From Candidatus Woesearchaeota archaeon (lineage in GTDB: Archaea; Nanobdellota; Nanobdellia; Woesearchaeales; 21-14-0-10-32-9): a stretch of DNA of 8,510 bases. The stretch covers positions 1 through 8,510 of the forward strand of contig PWWA01000052.1 in the NCBI GenBank assembly GCA_003562145.1, written 5' to 3'. This document shows positions 1-5,311 of this stretch, piece by piece. A program made the translations under genes and the position numbers. The notes under the pieces are model-generated. The model worked only from the letters and a program-made list of their open reading frames with translations. It was not told where the DNA came from and made no database searches. Position 1 is the stretch's first letter. Every line of letters begins with the position of its first letter.

Positions 1-24
1 AAAGAATTAAAAAAAAAGAAGTTT
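1..24 (-). terminator. T-rich terminator after the trmB-like gene
   Basis: Directly after the minus-strand stop codon, the minus strand reads CTTCTTTTTTTTTAATTC, an uninterrupted U-run in the RNA. Archaeal RNA polymerase terminates at such oligo-U tracts without needing a hairpin. The window starts here, so the full tract may extend further left. Confidence 0.5.
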
Positions 25-840
25 TTACTTGGCTTTGGCTTTTACTTCTTTCATGGCTTTCCAGGCGACGTCAAATAGGTTTTCGATTGCGCTGGAGAAG
101 AACGGCGAGTTTATCCAGATGCCTATGTCGTATGTTGGGTGTACTTCTTCGTCGTCCATTATCATGAACACTATTTCTTTTCCGTCTACGACTACGAACC
201 TGGCTTTTGCGGTTGTGTTCTTTATTTCTGCTACGCCTGCTAGTTCTTTTGCTGTGCTTTCTGTTTCCTTGGTTAGGGGTGCTGCTATCCTGATTTTAAC
301 ACCTCTTTTCTTGAGCGCAGCAAATACGTCTCCCAGGCCTTCTATTTTTCTTAGGAAGCCTTGGCTCGTGGTCATTATGCTTACTGTTTTCTCTGCACCC
401 CTGATTGTCATTTCGAGGTGGTTGTATAGGTTGTGCCTTCCCCTTAGGGAGCCGGATAGGTCTGCTGGCTCTACTAGCTCTACGCCTTGTGTGTGTAAAG
501 AATTCAGTTCATCTATGACTTCTGTATTTTTTAGGTTGTCAAGGTTCTTTATGCTTGTATCGGATTCTGTTTTGATGTTCTTTTTGACTCTTTCCACTAC
601 TTCTTTTGGTGGTACAGCGATGTATTTGATTGGCTTTCCGAGTTTCATTATTACGAAGCCTTTCTTTTCCAGGGACTCTAGGACGTCGTAGGACCTGCTC
701 CTTGGAACGTTTGCTATGTCAGAAAGCTCGCCGGCCGTGCTTACTCCTCTTGAGAGGAGTGCTGTCCAGATTTTTACTTCGTACAGGTTTAGCGAGAAGT
801 ACCTTCTCAGCTTGCTTAAAAATTCTTCTTTTACTATCAT
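25..840 (-). CDS. TrmB-family transcriptional regulator
   Basis: A 271-residue protein with the TrmB layout. Residues about 12-80 form a winged helix-turn-helix; the segment around NVPRSRSYDVLESLEKKGF (residues 44-62) is the typical recognition helix and wing of PF01978. A charged linker (about 80-115) that may be a dimerising coiled coil follows. Residues about 130-262 form the TrmB effector/PLD-like domain, including LRGRHNLYNHL, the KKRGVKIRIAAP strand and the DIGIWINSPFF end. TrmB proteins are cytoplasmic repressors or activators, often sugar-responsive, but nothing here reveals the ligand. The ATG at 840 has a GGGGG run about 10 nt upstream and fits the family start. It is transcribed alone, 91 nt from the preceding minus-strand gene, and no metabolic target adjoins it, so its regulon is unknown; autoregulation is possible. 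The family call is firm and the role is not. Confidence 0.88.
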   Translation of the reverse strand: MIVKEEFLSKLRRYFSLNLYEVKIWTALLSRGVSTAGELSDIANVPRSRSYDVLESLEKKGFVIMKLGKPIKYIAVPPKEVVERVKKNIKTESDTSIKNLDNLKNTEVIDELNSLHTQGVELVEPADLSGSLRGRHNLYNHLEMTIRGAEKTVSIMTTSQGFLRKIEGLGDVFAALKKRGVKIRIAAPLTKETESTAKELAGVAEIKNTTAKARFVVVDGKEIVFMIMDDEEVHPTYDIGIWINSPFFSSAIENLFDVAWKAMKEVKAKAK

Positions 841-850
841 TGTTTTTAAA

Positions 851-890
851 CCCCCTTTTTTTTAGGGCTCTCACCCACCCCTTTTAAGAA
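851..890 (-). promoter_or_regulatory. Putative promoter and RBS of the trmB-like gene
   Basis: On the minus strand TTCTTAAAAG (890-881) resembles an archaeal TATA box. A start about 25 nt downstream gives a leader of about 20 nt that carries GGGGG (855-851), a Shine-Dalgarno-like run 10 nt before the ATG. The interval 841-931 otherwise holds only the T-rich tail of the upstream methyltransferase gene. I do not see the TATCAC-N5-GTGATA type operator known from Thermococcales TrmB. Confidence 0.4.
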
Positions 891-931
891 AGAATAATAA
901 TTAACTACTTTAAAAATGTTACGATTTTTTA

Positions 932-1807
932 CTATTGGTTAATCGTGGTCTTTTTAATGTGCTTTTTTGTTAAGAGAAAGTATTCTTCATCTCCAAACAC
1001 ATATATTTGTGCGTTGTAGCCTTTCTCTAGCAGTTTTAGGATTGTGTTTTGGAACCACTTTCGCTCGCTTTTTATAAGGTTTTTTCCGCTTATGCTTTTC
1101 TTCGGGAAGCTTACTAGTACTTTTGGGCTTTTAAGGCTTAAAAGCAGGTTTTCGCTGCTGCCTTTCTTCGTTGCTTCTAGTGTGTCGAGCAGTTTTAACG
1201 CAAATGTTATGCCTGCTTTTTTGCTTTCAATAATTATTTTTTTGAGGTCTTCTTCTTTTGCGAGGTCTGCTTTAATGGTTTTTCCTGGTATTTTCTTTGT
1301 TTCGAAGAATTTTTGTATGAATTCCAGGTCTTTTTGGCTTACATCGCTTGCGACGTATTCTGGGTTGAAGCCTAGGTAGCCGTAGCTGAAGGGATTGTAA
1401 CCGCATCCTAAGTCCAAGATTTTGTTTGGTTTTTCTTCTGTGAACAATGTTCCGTACAGCTCTCCGTAATGTGGTAGCCTTTCCTTGCTTGACAAATGCG
1501 CTTCCAAGATTTTCTTGATCGCTTGTTCTTCTGTTCCTGGTTCTTTTAGTTCTTCCATCAACTTTTCTCTCTTTTCTTTGCTTAAAGGATTTTCCGTGAA
1601 GACTCCGTATACTTCTCTTAGTCGCTTACGAATTATTTTTTTGAGTTCTTTGAATTCTTTGCTTCTATCGTTAAACTTTTTTCTTTCTACAGCTTCGAAT
1701 AACTTCTTGTTCCGGCTTATTTCTTCTTCAAAAAAACCTTCTAAGAATTCTTTGTCCAGGCTTCGAAGTTCTTTTTTGTCCAGGATTTTTTGTTTTAGGC
1801 TTTCCAT
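932..1807 (-). CDS. Arm/Rmt/FmrO-like 16S rRNA methyltransferase
   Basis: A 291-residue SAM-dependent methyltransferase whose whole layout follows the aminoglycoside-resistance Arm family (ArmA, RmtB, FmrO; PF07091), enzymes that make m7G1405 in helix 44 of 16S rRNA. Visible hallmarks: an N-terminal helical domain (about 1-105) with KILDKKELRSLDKEF and RKRLREVYGVF; the HLSSKERLP segment (104-112) where Arm enzymes have H-S-S-x-x-E-R; SAM motif I LDLGCGYNP (131-139), matching L-D-x-x-C-G-x-N-P; an acidic turn ASD (153-155); FALKLLDTLE (202-211), the equivalent of LLK-x-LP-x-L; and VSFPKKSISGK (232-242), almost the family signature SFP-x-K-S-L-x-G. The ATG at 1807 lies inside the end of pelota (13-nt overlap), which implies one transcript and coupled translation. 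The target nucleotide in an archaeal ribosome is inference; it may be a housekeeping modification rather than drug resistance. The family call is strong. Confidence 0.82.
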   Translation of the reverse strand: MESLKQKILDKKELRSLDKEFLEGFFEEEISRNKKLFEAVERKKFNDRSKEFKELKKIIRKRLREVYGVFTENPLSKEKREKLMEELKEPGTEEQAIKKILEAHLSSKERLPHYGELYGTLFTEEKPNKILDLGCGYNPFSYGYLGFNPEYVASDVSQKDLEFIQKFFETKKIPGKTIKADLAKEEDLKKIIIESKKAGITFALKLLDTLEATKKGSSENLLLSLKSPKVLVSFPKKSISGKNLIKSERKWFQNTILKLLEKGYNAQIYVFGDEEYFLLTKKHIKKTTINQ

Positions 1808-2835
1808 CTTAGAACGCCGGCTATTCCGCCCAATCCGTCAATTTTGGCTGTGTTGTCTTTGCTTGTTATCATTATGATTTCTGTGTTGGTGTTTTCGGCG
1901 GCTTGTAGTAAGTTGTCTATTTCTTTGTATTTTTCTTTTTCTTTCATTTCTTTCAGTAAGTTGTTGCTTACTAGGATTTTCTGGGTTGCGCCTATATTGA
2001 TTTTTTCTTCGCAGTCTTTTAATCCGTAGCACGCTTTTTCTTGTCTTATCGCGTTCATTACTTCTTCTATTGCTCTTAATTCGTTCGCGGCGCGGTCTTC
2101 TTCCAGTGCTTTCACTAGTTCGCTTCTTTTCAATAATTCTTCGAATCCTTCTTCGCTTCCGGTGCTTATCGTTGCAGTAATCGTTTTCTTTTTTAATTCG
2201 TCCGGGAGTTCTTTTAGTAAGTATTCTTTCCAGAACGCGGGGCTCGCAATTATTATTTTTGAGGTGTTTAGGCGTTTCATGTATTCTTCTATGTTTTTGC
2301 TGATTTCTGCGTAGAAGTTCTTTGTTGTGCTTTCTTCTAATTGTTTTTTTTGGACTTCTCCTTTTATAGAGCTTAGTTTTTCGTATCCTTTCTTTTTTAG
2401 GATTGCGTAGTGTGCTTGTTCCCTGTCGAATACTACTAGCAGGATTTTGTTTTTTTCTTTTTCTGCTTCTTCTAGTTTTTTGATTTGGTATTTTGGCCAG
2501 TATTCTTTTTGTATGCTTATCTCGTCGTTTGTTTCTAGGTTGAATGAGTGGTGGCTTCCTAGGGGGACGTCGTCTGGCCCTTCCGTTATGGTTCCCAATA
2601 CGCGAAGGGAATTGTTTTGGGGTTCGTATTCTACTTTCTCTGTTTTGATCTTTAGGGTTACTGGCTTTCGTACGGTTTTCGCGTTTTCGTCGCTTCCAAT
2701 CTTGATTTTTCTTTCAGTCCTGCCTCTAATTAAGTCTCCTTGTTCTATTGCGTGGCCTAGGTACCATAGGTCTTCTTCATCCGTTACCTTCAATACGATT
2801 AATCCGTGCTTGAGGTCTCTTTTGAGTATCTTCAT
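1795..2835 (-). CDS. pelA: Pelota (aPelota), mRNA surveillance and ribosome rescue factor
   Basis: Archaeal Pelota, the eRF1 paralogue that enters the A site of stalled ribosomes without a stop codon and, with aEF1A/ABCE1, splits them. It is 346 residues from the preferred start, normal for the family. The N-terminal Sm-like domain has the hallmark KHGLIVLKVTDEEDLWYLGHAI then GDLIRGRTERKIKI. The central domain begins near KNKILLVVFDREQAHYAIL. The C-terminal eL30-like domain includes ALEEDRAANELRAIEE and ends in the family signature LGGIAGVLRW. It lacks the catalytic GGQ of eRF1, as Pelota should. An in-frame ATG three codons upstream (2844) could also be used. I prefer the ATG at 2835 because family members start with M-[KR]-[IV]-L and the TATA box places the transcript start near 2840. 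It overlaps the following rRNA methyltransferase gene by 13 nt and is the first gene of that pair. Confidence 0.93.
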   Translation of the reverse strand: MKILKRDLKHGLIVLKVTDEEDLWYLGHAIEQGDLIRGRTERKIKIGSDENAKTVRKPVTLKIKTEKVEYEPQNNSLRVLGTITEGPDDVPLGSHHSFNLETNDEISIQKEYWPKYQIKKLEEAEKEKNKILLVVFDREQAHYAILKKKGYEKLSSIKGEVQKKQLEESTTKNFYAEISKNIEEYMKRLNTSKIIIASPAFWKEYLLKELPDELKKKTITATISTGSEEGFEELLKRSELVKALEEDRAANELRAIEEVMNAIRQEKACYGLKDCEEKINIGATQKILVSNNLLKEMKEKEKYKEIDNLLQAAENTNTEIIMITSKDNTAKIDGLGGIAGVLRWKA

Positions 2836-2861
2836 ATTAAACATAAGAACAAGGCTTTTTG

Positions 2862-2880
2862 TTTTAAATATTCTCCCAAA
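2862..2880 (-). promoter_or_regulatory. TATA box of the pelota-methyltransferase operon
   Basis: Minus strand TATTTAAAA (2870-2862) matches the archaeal TATA consensus and is preceded by TTTGGGAGAA in the BRE position. Its centre near 2866 predicts a start around 2840, giving a leaderless or nearly leaderless message. No Shine-Dalgarno is visible upstream of either candidate ATG, which agrees with this. Confidence 0.6.
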
Positions 2881-2908
2881 ACAAATAACTACAATATGGA
2901 AAATAATT

Positions 2909-2926
2909 GTTTTGCGGTCGCAATAC
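2909..2926. promoter_or_regulatory. Operator-like dyad between divergent genes
   Basis: GTTTTGCGGTCGCAATAC is an imperfect palindrome built on a perfect TTGCG-GT-CGCAA core (2912-2923). Its end abuts the TATA box of the reductase gene and so covers the BRE position, where a bound protein would block TFB. It lies between divergent promoters and could control either side. The regulator is unknown. Confidence 0.4.
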
Positions 2927-2935
2927 TTATATACA
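2927..2935 (+). promoter_or_regulatory. TATA box of the haem/flavin reductase gene
   Basis: CTTATATAC is a good archaeal TATA element. Its centre (about 2931) lies 26 nt before the ATG at 2957, exactly the spacing for a leaderless transcript starting at that ATG. It lies only about 10 nt before the alternative ATG at 2945, which would therefore fall upstream of the transcription start. Confidence 0.65.
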
Positions 2936-2956
2936 AAAACCTAAATGCCTATAAAA

Positions 2957-4264
2957 ATGCTCTTGGGAACCAAGAAGACTTTTTTGAGGCACTTGCTCAT
3001 TGGAATTATAGCTCTGCTGTTATTCCTTTCTTTTTGGTACATGATATCCGGTTCAAGCTTAGATATTGGAAGTTCTTGGCGGGCTCTAGCAGTATCTTCT
3101 TTCGTATTATTGGCTTTTACGCTTGCAATAGGGCCGCTGGCTGTATTGTGGAAACCTGCTTTGAAATTATTAACCTGGCGCAGGGAGACAGGAATCTGGT
3201 TTGCTTTGCTTGCTTTAGGTCATGGTTTCCTCGTTTCAAGCAATATGTTTGGTTTTGATATATCCTTAACTTTCCATCCTTCGGTGGCTTTGCCTAACAT
3301 AATGGGTGGCTTAGCGTTGTTCTTCGCCTTGGTCTTGGCGGCTACTTCATCAGATAGGGCTGTCCGCTTCCTCAGCATCGGTTCGTGGAAATGGCTTCAT
3401 TACTCTGCATACACAGTTTTTTATTTGTCGGCTTTGCACGCATTACACTACTCATTCATCAATCCGTTATCTCTTATGCATTGGTCAAGATACTTAACAA
3501 TATTATTAGCCGTAATAGTTCTCTTGCTACAGTTCTCTGCGTTCTCCGTGATTGTGAGCTCGCAGAGGAAAAGGAGTTCTCCGCAGAAGCTAGAACGTGT
3601 CAAGGCAAAAATAATTAGCAGGAAAGAAATTGCGAAGGGCACCTACGAGGTTTTGTTTAGCGTTAAAGAGTTCCCTTTTGCCGCTGGCCAGCATATCGGT
3701 GTTCACTTGCCCAAGCTCACGCATAGCGATGTACGGGGCAATTACAGGGTTTTCTCCATTGTCACAAGCCCAGGAGACCAATACATAGGCATTGCTTTTA
3801 GGAACACGAGAAGCGGCTTTAAGAAGACTTTGCTTGAGATGCGTTTAGGCGAGAAGGTATGGCTTGATACTGCTACGGGTTACTTTACCCTGCCTTGGGG
3901 GAAAAAAGACTTGGTTTTTGTCGCCGGCGGAATTGGCATAACGCCTTTTATGAGTATGATACGCTATGCTTCGGAGGAAAAGCTCTTGCACAAGATAACT
4001 TTGATTTATTCTAATAAGAACAGGGAAAGCGCGGCATATTTAGATGAACTAAGAAGGCTCACACAGGAAAATAAAAGGTTTTATTTGAAAGAGTTTTATG
4101 ATGTTGTCGAATTCAGGGGCGCTGTTTTTGGCGTTAAGTCCCCCGAGAACAAAATCTGGTACATTGCAGGTCCTCCTGGCTTGGTGTCTGTTACGAAGAG
4201 CATTTTGTTTGACAGCCAAGTCCCCCCAGGAAACATTGTTACGGAGGAGTTCTCAGGGTATTAA
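2957..4264 (+). CDS. Ferric-reductase-like membrane haem protein fused to FAD/NAD(P)H reductase domain
   Basis: A 435-residue membrane oxidoreductase; residue numbers here count from the in-frame ATG at 2945, with the preferred start at residue 5 set by TATA spacing. Six hydrophobic helices (about 15-34, 46-69, 81-100, 117-135, 150-172, 183-205) form a ferric-reductase-like transmembrane domain (PF01794, YedZ/MsrQ/NOX superfamily). H93, H152, H165 and H168 are candidate haem-b ligands; the third- and fifth-helix placement resembles MsrQ. Residues about 218-318 form a ferredoxin-reductase FAD domain with GNYRVFSIVTSPGD (flavin-binding R-x-x-S type). Residues about 322-439 form the nucleotide domain with AGGIGITPF and AGPPGLV and the usual aromatic tail EEFSGY. 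Expected role: cytoplasmic NAD(P)H to FAD to haem to an external acceptor. The cupredoxin 74 nt downstream is the obvious partner. Alternative acceptors are Fe(III), O2 or a quinone. Only one clear His is present in helix 3, so a full two-haem NOX arrangement is not assured. Confidence 0.85.
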   Translation: MLLGTKKTFLRHLLIGIIALLLFLSFWYMISGSSLDIGSSWRALAVSSFVLLAFTLAIGPLAVLWKPALKLLTWRRETGIWFALLALGHGFLVSSNMFGFDISLTFHPSVALPNIMGGLALFFALVLAATSSDRAVRFLSIGSWKWLHYSAYTVFYLSALHALHYSFINPLSLMHWSRYLTILLAVIVLLLQFSAFSVIVSSQRKRSSPQKLERVKAKIISRKEIAKGTYEVLFSVKEFPFAAGQHIGVHLPKLTHSDVRGNYRVFSIVTSPGDQYIGIAFRNTRSGFKKTLLEMRLGEKVWLDTATGYFTLPWGKKDLVFVAGGIGITPFMSMIRYASEEKLLHKITLIYSNKNRESAAYLDELRRLTQENKRFYLKEFYDVVEFRGAVFGVKSPENKIWYIAGPPGLVSVTKSILFDSQVPPGNIVTEEFSGY

Positions 4265-4274
4265 CATTTTAATT

Positions 4275-4298
4275 AAATTTAAAAAAGAAAGCTTTTTT
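4275..4298 (+). promoter_or_regulatory. AT-rich promoter-like element and weak hairpin
   Basis: AAATTTAAAAAAG (4275-4287) could be a TATA box giving a start near 4306 and a leader of about 33 nt for the cupredoxin gene. It overlaps a perfect inverted repeat, AAAAAAG-AAAG-CTTTTTT (4281-4298), whose U-run could equally help to end the reductase message. Sequence alone does not decide between a separate promoter and partial read-through. Confidence 0.3.
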
Positions 4299-4325
4299 CG
4301 GCTTTTATGGATGAGACATTTTATT

Positions 4326-4333
4326 GGGGGGTG
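4326..4333 (+). promoter_or_regulatory. Shine-Dalgarno that fixes the cupredoxin start
   Basis: GGGGGGTG ends five nt before the ATG at 4339 and resembles the archaeal GGAGGTGAT ribosome site. An in-frame TTG at 4324 would place this motif inside the coding region and push charge in front of the signal peptide, so the ATG is the better start. Confidence 0.6.
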
Positions 4334-4338
4334 TTAAA

Positions 4339-4770
4339 ATGAAAAAAACAATTCTTGTATCTATGCTGGTCGTTGTATTATTGTTGATTGCTGCGTGTAG
4401 CGGTGAGCAAGAGCTGCCAGCGCCAATCGTTACAGATCCTGTGAATGGCGATAATGGTTTGGATGAAGAAGGCGTGGTTATCTTCAACGTAATAGGTGGT
4501 CCTGGATTTGAATATTACATTGATGGCGAGAGGAATCCTGACATGGTTGTCAACGTGGGAGACGCTGTTCGAGTCGTGCTTGAAATCGAAGGGGGCATGC
4601 CTCATGACTGGGTCGTGGATGAGTTTGATGGCGCAGCTACAAGAATAATAAGTTCTGGCGATGTTGATGTCATCGAGTTCGTAGCTGGCCAGCCTGGAGA
4701 ATACGAGTATTACTGTAGCGTTGGCGCTCACAGGGCTAACGGCATGGTTGGAAGGTTCATCGTAGAATAA
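4339..4770 (+). CDS. Lipoprotein blue copper protein (cupredoxin)
   Basis: A 143-residue exported copper protein. A lipoprotein signal peptide covers residues 1-20: MKK, a hydrophobic stretch, and the lipobox IAAC with Cys20 as the likely lipid anchor. An acidic Pro-rich linker (about 21-45) leads to a plastocyanin-like beta domain (about 46-143). The type-1 copper ligands are all visible: His89 in MPHDW, then Cys126, His131 and Met136 in CSVGAHRANGM, the C-x4-H-x4-M pattern of cupredoxins. It would be tethered outside the cell membrane and carry single electrons. It follows the haem/flavin reductase, so it probably accepts electrons from or shares electrons with that protein; this is inference from adjacency. 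Its own terminator follows. The copper-protein call is firm. A role in copper storage or detoxification is less likely with a full type-1 site. Confidence 0.9.
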   Translation: MKKTILVSMLVVVLLLIAACSGEQELPAPIVTDPVNGDNGLDEEGVVIFNVIGGPGFEYYIDGERNPDMVVNVGDAVRVVLEIEGGMPHDWVVDEFDGAATRIISSGDVDVIEFVAGQPGEYEYYCSVGAHRANGMVGRFIVE

Positions 4771-4800
4771 ATTTTTTTATTCCTTTTTTTATCATTTTTT
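4771..4800 (+). terminator. Triple T-run terminator after the cupredoxin gene
   Basis: Three T-runs (4772-4778, 4784-4790, 4795-4800) directly follow the stop codon, a classic archaeal oligo-U terminator. It ends the electron-transfer module before the next promoter. Confidence 0.6.
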
Positions 4801-4810
4801 GGAATGGCAC

Positions 4811-4822
4811 TGGACAAGTCCA
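4811..4822. promoter_or_regulatory. Palindrome upstream of the radA-operon promoter
   Basis: TGGACAAGTCCA is a perfect inverted repeat (5-bp arms, 2-nt centre) ending about 10 nt before the TATA box. Position and symmetry suit a dimeric regulator, activator or repressor. It does not match an operator I recognise. Confidence 0.3.
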
Positions 4823-4831
4823 CGGAAAATG

Positions 4832-4841
4832 CTTATAAATA
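4832..4841 (+). promoter_or_regulatory. TATA box of the radA operon
   Basis: CTTATAAATA is a near-ideal archaeal TATA box with a purine-rich GGAAAATG stretch in the BRE position. It predicts transcription starting near 4862, so about 110 nt of GC-rich leader would precede the first start codon. Most other promoters in this window predict little or no leader. Confidence 0.65.
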
Positions 4842-4861
4842 ACAACGTCTTTCTAGTTCTT

Positions 4862-4971
4862 GTCAGCCCCCATAACGGGCTTGGCTGATGACCCGGCGTG
4901 CCTGGAGCCATAGCAGCTCATAATCTAAGGGTGCGTTGAAACAAGATGCGAAGAGCAACGGGGTGGTTTAA
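4862..4971 (+). ncRNA. Putative structured leader RNA of the radA operon
   Basis: This non-coding stretch is clearly richer in G+C than the DNA around it and starts where the TATA box predicts the transcript start. It can fold locally. TCAGCC (4863-4868) pairs with GGCTGA (4883-4888), and inside it CCC (4869-4871) pairs with GGG (4877-4879). GAGC (4905-4908) pairs with GCTC (4916-4919) around a 7-nt loop. CGTTG (4934-4938) pairs with CAACG (4956-4960), and the last of these bases touches the Shine-Dalgarno GGGGTGG (4960-4966). It could be a regulatory leader or a separate small RNA. I could not match it to a tRNA, TPP, fluoride or C/D-box consensus. The function is unknown. Confidence 0.4.
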
Positions 4972-5301
4972 GTGGAGAAAGACAAAAAATTAGATGAAGC
5001 CGGCAGGTTCGGCGTTAAGGCGCCTAGCGCTTCTGAAATCATGGGTAAGAAGCACCCAGAGCAAAAATTTAAAGTTGGCCCAATTTCTGCTACTATTTGG
5101 CAGAACCATGGCAAGGACAGGGAAGGCAACGACGTTGTTTTCAGGACTGTTTCTTTTGAGAGGAGTTACCTGGATAAGGAGGGTAATTGGCAGACTACTA
5201 ACACTCTGAGAGTGGGTGATTTGCCAAAAGCAGTTTTGGTCTTGAGCAAGGCGTATGAGTACTTGATGTTGAAGGATTCTGCGGAGATCGATGAGGAATA
5301 G
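4972..5301 (+). CDS. Small conserved protein of unknown function, radA partner
   Basis: A 109-residue soluble protein starting at GTG 4972, five nt after the strong ribosome site GGGGTGG. The core (about 33-100) has a regular beta-strand pattern, [14 protein letters not shown], then [17 protein letters not shown], then [14 protein letters not shown], and ends in a helix [15 protein letters not shown] recognise the combination of I-x-A-T-I-W, S-F-E-R-S-Y, a tryptophan turn and D-L-P-K as a recurring uncharacterised family, but I cannot give it a named domain. Basic and aromatic strands followed by an acidic tail (SAEIDEE) would suit a single-stranded nucleic-acid binder of PC4 or SSB style; this is speculation. 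Its stop is 10 nt before the RadA start, so the two are almost certainly co-translated, which suggests a job in recombination or in handling ssDNA. Confidence 0.75.
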   Translation: MEKDKKLDEAGRFGVKAPSASEIMGKKHPEQKFKVGPISATIWQNHGKDREGNDVVFRTVSFERSYLDKEGNWQTTNTLRVGDLPKAVLVLSKAYEYLMLKDSAEIDEE

Positions 5302-5311
5302 GTGGTGTTTT

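Noticed and set aside
29..691. Plus-strand frame of 220 codons opposite the TrmB-like gene
   Set aside because: It is antisense to a well-supported family member and has no recognisable domain or ribosome site.
25..840. TrmB-like regulator as the controller of the reductase-cupredoxin module
   Set aside because: About 2 kb and two genes separate them, and no shared operator is visible. Distance alone gives no support.
4888..4923. Eleven-codon reading frame in the leader (MTRRAWSHSSS) as a leader peptide
   Set aside because: It has no Shine-Dalgarno, starts within a predicted stem, and archaeal attenuation by leader peptides is not established. Chance is more likely.
4862..4971. tRNA or known riboswitch in the radA leader (it contains CTCATAA, as in a Met anticodon loop, and GCTGATGAC, as in fluoride and C/D RNAs)
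   Set aside because: The bases flanking CTCATAA do not pair as an anticodon stem and there is no T-loop TTC. The upstream GG-N-GATGG half of the fluoride consensus is missing. There is no paired D box for a C/D guide, and the TPP blocks do not line up.
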